This document shows, in pieces, positions 49,231-52,931 of a stretch of DNA of 52,931 nucleotides. Under the pieces are notes generated by a model. The model saw only the letters and a list, made by a program, of their open reading frames with translations, was not told the origin of the DNA and did not search any database. Source of the stretch: Prevotella sp. (GTDB taxonomy: Bacteria > Bacteroidota > Bacteroidia > Bacteroidales > Bacteroidaceae); NCBI GenBank assembly GCA_017960525.1, contig JAGCZA010000125.1, positions 1-52,931 of the forward strand. The letters are read 5' to 3'. Numbering within the stretch: position 1 is the first letter of the stretch; every line of letters starts with the position of its first letter. The position numbers were made by a program, and so were the translations under genes.

Positions 49231-52200
49231 TTACTGGGCAATACTCCGGGCTGCCGCTGCCATTGCGGAAATGACAGTTGCTATATCGGCCACATCCACC
49301 TGGCCGTCGCCATTGGTGTCGCAATCAGCGAGAGTGAGACTGGAACTTGCTGCCATAAAGGTAATGATGGATGCGATGTCAGCAACATCGACATTACCAT
49401 CGCCATTCACATCGCAAGGATTGGCCGGCTCAACTTTTCTAAGCGTGCACTCTAAAAGCAGATACTCGTCGAAACCGCCGCTGGGGTCGGTGAAACTGAT
49501 GACGTAGTTGCCTTCCTTGGAAACAGAGAACTCCAGTTTGCGCAGCGTGGCCGAGGCGACACTGGCCGAACTGTTGCCATTGACATTGGGCGAAGCTGTA
49601 AATGTGGTAGTGGTGGCAATGGCAGTACCCGCATTGTAGTCAAGGATGCTCAACTGGTACTTGGGCGTGCCCTTCCAGGCGGCCATAGCGTATGACAGGA
49701 TGTAGTCACCCTTCTCCAGCGTGAGCGGATAGGCAGACTGACGGCCAAACTCCGCCGAATTTTCACGCCAGTAAAGGCCCTTGCCCTGGTAGCCGCTGAA
49801 GCCCACCATAGTGCGTGCGCCCTGGCTGTAGATGTTGGGATATTCGTGCACCTCGTTGCCGCCCTGCACACAGCGCCAGCCGGTCGGGATGGCTCCGGCG
49901 ATGACGTTCTGGAAGTCGAGTTTGGCAATGACACCAGCCTCCTCATAGACGGGCTCCAGGGTCACATTGTCATCGGGCATAATAAAGGTCACCTTGCGGG
50001 CACCGTCCACCTTGATGGTTTTACCCATCGTGTAGTAGATGGAATTGACGAGGCGCAACTCCTTCAACTGGTAGCCATCTTCTGCAGCCACAGTAAAGAT
50101 GACGGTGTCGCCCTCGGCTGCCATATTGACGTTGGGTGTCACGGTGCCTTGCTCTGTCTGGCGTACGGTGATAAGGAACTTTTCTGCCTCCATATCGGCA
50201 GGCATATAGATAATCTGGTCGATGGTAAGGCCAGTACCGCCGGTGTTGGTAATAACCAAGTCGTTGGTGCCCTCATTCAGCGGGGCAGACACCTTCACCT
50301 TGCGCCAGTCGTTCTTGGCCACCTTCTCGCAGGCTACGGTGTTAGCCGTGCCATTGACGGTCACCTTGATGTTACCAGCCTTCGATGTGTTGCAGTAGCG
50401 GATGTAGATGTCGTAGTCGCCGCCCTGCTGCAGATTCAGTTGGTGGCGGAGGGCAGCCGTGGTGGTGGTGCCCATTTCCACATAGCCCATACCGGCAAAC
50501 TCGGAGTAGTCGGGGGCGCACCAGCCTGAATGGGTCAGAGCCACGTTCTTCACATTCTTGTAATCCATATTCTCTGCCTCGATGACGATAGGGCCGACAT
50601 AGGATTCAGGCTGCTGCGGGATGGGCAGGGCCTCAACGGGAAGAATGTCAGTCAGTCGGTCGGTGGCTGCACCAGCACACTCGATAATCACATCAGCGGG
50701 GCCATAGTGCTTCACATTCAGAGTAAAGGTCCCGGTTTCCTCATTATAGCTCTTTGTCATAGTGGCGCTGCCTATGCCGTGCTTCACAATCTTGGCTGTA
50801 GGCTGCGACGTAGCGCCTACGACAACGATGGTGTCGGTACGCTGGGCTGTGGAGTCGCTGCGGAAGTTGTTCAAGTAGAACTCTATGCGGTCGGCATACT
50901 CGCGGATATGCCCGCTCGACAACCTGGCGTAAGTCAGCTTCAGCGAGTCGCAGGTGTTATAGTGGAGAGGGATGGCAGCCTTGGCCGTCTTTTTCTCGTT
51001 CAGATAGGAGTAGGGAGTATAGGTGACGAGGTGGTTGCGGTAACGGTTCACAAAGAGGTCGCCCTTCGACACCTCGGGGTACCGCTTGTTGAACTCGTTG
51101 ACCTTAGTGGTTTGGGAAACGCTGGCGTAGGAAGACTTCTTCTTCTTCACGGGGATGCTGTTGGCAATGTCATCATAGTAGCCGATGACAAGGGGGATAG
51201 TGCCATAGCGGCCTGTCTTCTTGAAGTAGCACAGGTTGTCCATCCACTGGCCATTGCCACGGTTGAAGGGGTCGGTCTGCTTGTATAATCCATCGTAGAG
51301 GCTGCCCCAAACAGCATATTTGTTCTCGTCGCTGCCGCTGGTCACATCGTTCTGGATGGCAATCTTGATGTTGCCCACCACTTCCTCGCGGGTGGGGATG
51401 TAGAGGTGGCCGTTGATAATCTGGCGGAACATGTCCATCCAAACACCACGGAAGTTGGGGAAGGTGCCCCAGTTGCGGCGGGTATAGCCGTCGACAGTCG
51501 TGTTGTTCTGGTTCTGGAAGTCCTCGGTCCAAATGAGTTCCGGGCCGTCCCACACGGCACCACCGTTCACGCAGGTCTGCTCCATCACCGTGCCGATGCC
51601 GGCAGCACCAGGATATTTCTTGCCGTGGCCCTCGCCCAAAATGGCGTCGAGGGCACCGTTCCAGCCGCAGTTGTCATAACGCACACCGTAGTTCTTGGCC
51701 AGACCGCTGACAAAGGGTCCCCACGTCACGCTCTCGTTGGCATACCAACAACTGCTGGTGGTGTACTTATAAAGCCACACACAGGCTTCAGGATAGTCCT
51801 TGCAGGCCTGCAGGAGGTTCTTGTTGCGCTTCATCATGCCCATAGGATTCAAGCCATGACTCCAAATGTTGCCACAGAACGAGATGGTGAGGAAGCCGCC
51901 ATACTGGTGGTGCATAGGCACGAGCTTGGCAAACAGGGCGATACGCGAAGCCTGCGAGCTCGAGCTCTCATCGCCGGCCTCGTCGAAGCCCCAGAACTGC
52001 TCGGCGTAGTTCCATCCGAGGAAGTTTGGATATGCCTTGAAGAAATACTCAAAGGTCTCCAGGTCGTCGTCCTGGATATGGGTGTGGCCGCCACTGGCAG
52101 GCTGGCAAGTGAACCACATGTTGTTGGCCTGGCAGACCGATGCCCACGACTTGTAGGTACGCACGGCGCAACGCGGCATACGGTACATGTTCAAGTCCTT

Positions 52201-52422
52201 GTCGTACTGGCACGACAGAGAGAGGTTCATGCAGACGTAGGGTTTGATGTCATCAGGAATGAGGTCAATGATTTTCTGCGGGTCGGCAGAGTTCCAAACG
52301 TCGATGTGAACGAGCCACAGGGGATGCTGCGAGTCGATAGGCCGGCGCTCCTGGGCCGACAGCGAAAGGGCGGCACTGAACATCAGTAATGCCACAGCCA
52401 GTTTGCGGAAAAGATTTCTCAT
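49231..52422 (-). CDS. Exported GH98 family endo-glycosidase with CBM-like, repeat and dockerin-like domains (1063 aa)
   Basis: A signal peptide (MRNLFRKLAVALLMFSAALSLSA) precedes the GH98 catalytic domain (about 30-400). Its signature WLVHIDVWNSADPQKIIDLI and DDIKPYVCMNLSLS is at the start, with the acidic segments LGWNYAEQFWGFDEAGD, GWNGALDAILGEGHGKKYPG and ELIWTEDFQNQNN. The rest of the protein has beta domains, a CBM6-like module (about 615-770; VIEAENMDYKNVKNVALTHSG), an InlB/Flg_new-type repeat (about 780-860; TVTPNVNMAAEGDTVIFTVAAEDGYQL) and two dockerin-like repeats. GH98 enzymes are endo-beta-galactosidases releasing blood-group A/B oligosaccharides, or endoxylanases; this substrate is undecided. 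It has its own -7 element and heads the GH98-CotH pair. Confidence 0.88.
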   Translation of the reverse strand: MRNLFRKLAVALLMFSAALSLSAQERRPIDSQHPLWLVHIDVWNSADPQKIIDLIPDDIKPYVCMNLSLSCQYDKDLNMYRMPRCAVRTYKSWASVCQANNMWFTCQPASGGHTHIQDDDLETFEYFFKAYPNFLGWNYAEQFWGFDEAGDESSSSQASRIALFAKLVPMHHQYGGFLTISFCGNIWSHGLNPMGMMKRNKNLLQACKDYPEACVWLYKYTTSSCWYANESVTWGPFVSGLAKNYGVRYDNCGWNGALDAILGEGHGKKYPGAAGIGTVMEQTCVNGGAVWDGPELIWTEDFQNQNNTTVDGYTRRNWGTFPNFRGVWMDMFRQIINGHLYIPTREEVVGNIKIAIQNDVTSGSDENKYAVWGSLYDGLYKQTDPFNRGNGQWMDNLCYFKKTGRYGTIPLVIGYYDDIANSIPVKKKKSSYASVSQTTKVNEFNKRYPEVSKGDLFVNRYRNHLVTYTPYSYLNEKKTAKAAIPLHYNTCDSLKLTYARLSSGHIREYADRIEFYLNNFRSDSTAQRTDTIVVVGATSQPTAKIVKHGIGSATMTKSYNEETGTFTLNVKHYGPADVIIECAGAATDRLTDILPVEALPIPQQPESYVGPIVIEAENMDYKNVKNVALTHSGWCAPDYSEFAGMGYVEMGTTTTAALRHQLNLQQGGDYDIYIRYCNTSKAGNIKVTVNGTANTVACEKVAKNDWRKVKVSAPLNEGTNDLVITNTGGTGLTIDQIIYMPADMEAEKFLITVRQTEQGTVTPNVNMAAEGDTVIFTVAAEDGYQLKELRLVNSIYYTMGKTIKVDGARKVTFIMPDDNVTLEPVYEEAGVIAKLDFQNVIAGAIPTGWRCVQGGNEVHEYPNIYSQGARTMVGFSGYQGKGLYWRENSAEFGRQSAYPLTLEKGDYILSYAMAAWKGTPKYQLSILDYNAGTAIATTTTFTASPNVNGNSSASVASATLRKLEFSVSKEGNYVISFTDPSGGFDEYLLLECTLRKVEPANPCDVNGDGNVDVADIASIITFMAASSSLTLADCDTNGDGQVDVADIATVISAMAAAARSIAQ

Positions 52423-52460
52423 ACTATTAATTGTATTACTTATTTATTAATATCTGGCTG

Positions 52461-52468
52461 CAAAGGTA
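52461..52468 (-). promoter_or_regulatory. -7 element of the GH98-CotH operon
   Basis: TACCTTTG on the minus strand. Transcription would start near 52455, 33 nt before the ATG at 52422. No TTG at the normal -33 place. Confidence 0.5.
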
Positions 52469-52549
52469 CGAAAAAAGATTGGAACTCCTTTACATTCAGG
52501 TAACAATTGTTTCCGTGTACGTATCTAATAGCAGAGAAACCACACAGAC

Positions 52550-52586
52550 ACAAGACACGGATGCCTGTGGGGCACCCGTGTCTTGT
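52550..52586 (-). terminator. Strong hairpin after the partial secreted-protein gene
   Basis: ACAAGACACGG-A-TGCC pairs with GGCA-C-CCGTGTCTTGT, 15 paired bases with one mismatch, loop 5 nt. It lies 23 bp after the stop of the partial gene. There is no T-run on the minus strand. Confidence 0.5.
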
Positions 52587-52609
52587 CAGTATATGTAAGA
52601 TGTTAATTC

Positions 52610-52931
52610 TTACTTCACAATCATCTTCTTGCCTTCCTGGATGAGCAGGCCCTTGGCCTGGCCATTCACACGCTGGCCGCTCAGGTTGTAAACAGCGCTC
52701 TTGTTGCCAGCAACCTGGATGTCCTGGATGCCGTCGCTGTCACCGCCATTGATGGCGAACTCAACGTCAACAATGGTTGCGCCTCCACCAAAGGTGGCAA
52801 AGCCCTGGTCCTTGTTGTTCGACAGACCGATGCCGAAGATCTTGCCAGTACCGGTAAGACTGGCGGGGTCAGCCTTCAGGTTGATGCTGATGAGCCTGCC
52901 CTTGGTGCCAAGCAACGGGGTCTTGTCGCCC
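52610..52931 (-). CDS. C-terminal part of a secreted protein with NLSGQR-type tail (runs off the window)
   Basis: The frame stays open to the window edge, so only the last 107 residues are visible: GDKTPLLGTKGRLISINLKA, a glycine-rich stretch (KIFGIGLSNNKDQGFATFGG), then IVDVEFAINGG and a linker GDSDGIQDIQ. The end, AVYNLSGQRV...KGLLIQEGKKMIVK, is the same sorting-type tail as DLQGR in the other secreted proteins, with N and S in place of D and Q. The region before the tail resembles a cohesin-like or lipocalin-like beta end (INLKADPASLTGTGK...VVDVEFAI), a pattern that recalls cohesin/dockerin-partner domains, but this is too short to assign. Confidence 0.75.
   Translation of the reverse strand, partial: GDKTPLLGTKGRLISINLKADPASLTGTGKIFGIGLSNNKDQGFATFGGGATIVDVEFAINGGDSDGIQDIQVAGNKSAVYNLSGQRVNGQAKGLLIQEGKKMIVK

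Noticed and set aside
24311-52422. Cellulosome
   Set aside because: Dockerin-like repeats occur, but no cohesin scaffold is visible and such tails are also present in organisms without cellulosomes.
1-52931. tRNA or rRNA genes, replication origin
   Set aside because: No cloverleaf, rRNA signature, or DnaA-box cluster was recognised in any intergenic stretch on either strand by eye. A covariance search would be decisive.

Overview
The window looks like chromosomal DNA of a gut or rumen member of the Bacteroidales, most likely Prevotellaceae. The evidence is the promoter form (TTG, 19-21 nt, TAnnTTTG), secreted proteins ending in a short YDLQGRR...GLYIVNGKKV tail, small basic-to-acidic proteins starting MKKTYIVPS, and family-typical gene sets: a rsh-mltD-DUF5683 cluster, a YtxH/holin-like trio and a lutABC operon. 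The genus is an inference. I saw no rRNA, tRNA, CRISPR array, prophage or SusC/SusD pair.

Layout. 0-3.7 kb: a secreted DLQGR-tailed protein with a small acidic protein, a candidate structured small RNA, and a split ORF. 3.7-6.3 kb: a fucose-isomerase-like gene, a 4 x 22-bp palindromic array, and a three-gene cassette around a DUF3990 (ADP-ribosyltransferase-like) protein. 6.5-14.6 kb: aquaporin, GH140 enzyme, gamma-carbonic anhydrase, then a phytase-like protein and a very large PL11 lyase fused to autotransporter-like repeats. 14.7-24.2 kb is mostly housekeeping: (p)ppGpp synthetase/hydrolase, lytic transglycosylase, DUF5683 protein, acyl-CoA ligase, pyridoxamine kinase, aldo/keto reductase, CYTH protein, Hsp20. 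24.3-33 kb: secreted sialate-esterase-like protein coupled to def, a second 22-bp array, ruvX, SPOR lipoprotein, YtxH trio, S9 peptidase, argB. 33-38 kb: an aldA-lutABC operon carrying an insertion, a DUF559 endonuclease gene between perfect 35-bp inverted repeats. 38-46.8 kb: double-domain esterase, GH95 fucosidase, second PL11 lyase, XRE-cupin regulator and acyl-CoA synthetase. 46.8-52.9 kb: CotH-kinase-like protein, GH98 enzyme, and the 3' end of another secreted protein.

How the genes fit together. Many exported enzymes point to pectin and fucosylated or acetylated glycans: two PL11 rhamnogalacturonan lyases, GH140, GH95, GH98 and several esterases. Rhamnose and fucose breakdown both release lactaldehyde, and AldA followed by LutABC would carry it to lactate and pyruvate. 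That link is inferred. The exported proteins carry one of two C-terminal tails: a DLQGR/GLYI..GKK tail (three proteins) or a dockerin-like pair of DxNGDG repeats (four proteins).

The most unusual DNA is non-coding. (1) Intergenic arrays with a 21-22-bp period and palindromic units lie at 5.0, 27.7 and 38.0 kb. The 5.0-kb motif returns as a 26-bp perfect hairpin at 46.8 kb. (2) A 452-bp inverted-repeat-bounded DUF559 unit sits inside the lut operon and supplies the lutA stop codon. (3) Three orphan promoter-to-terminator units without an ORF look like small RNAs.
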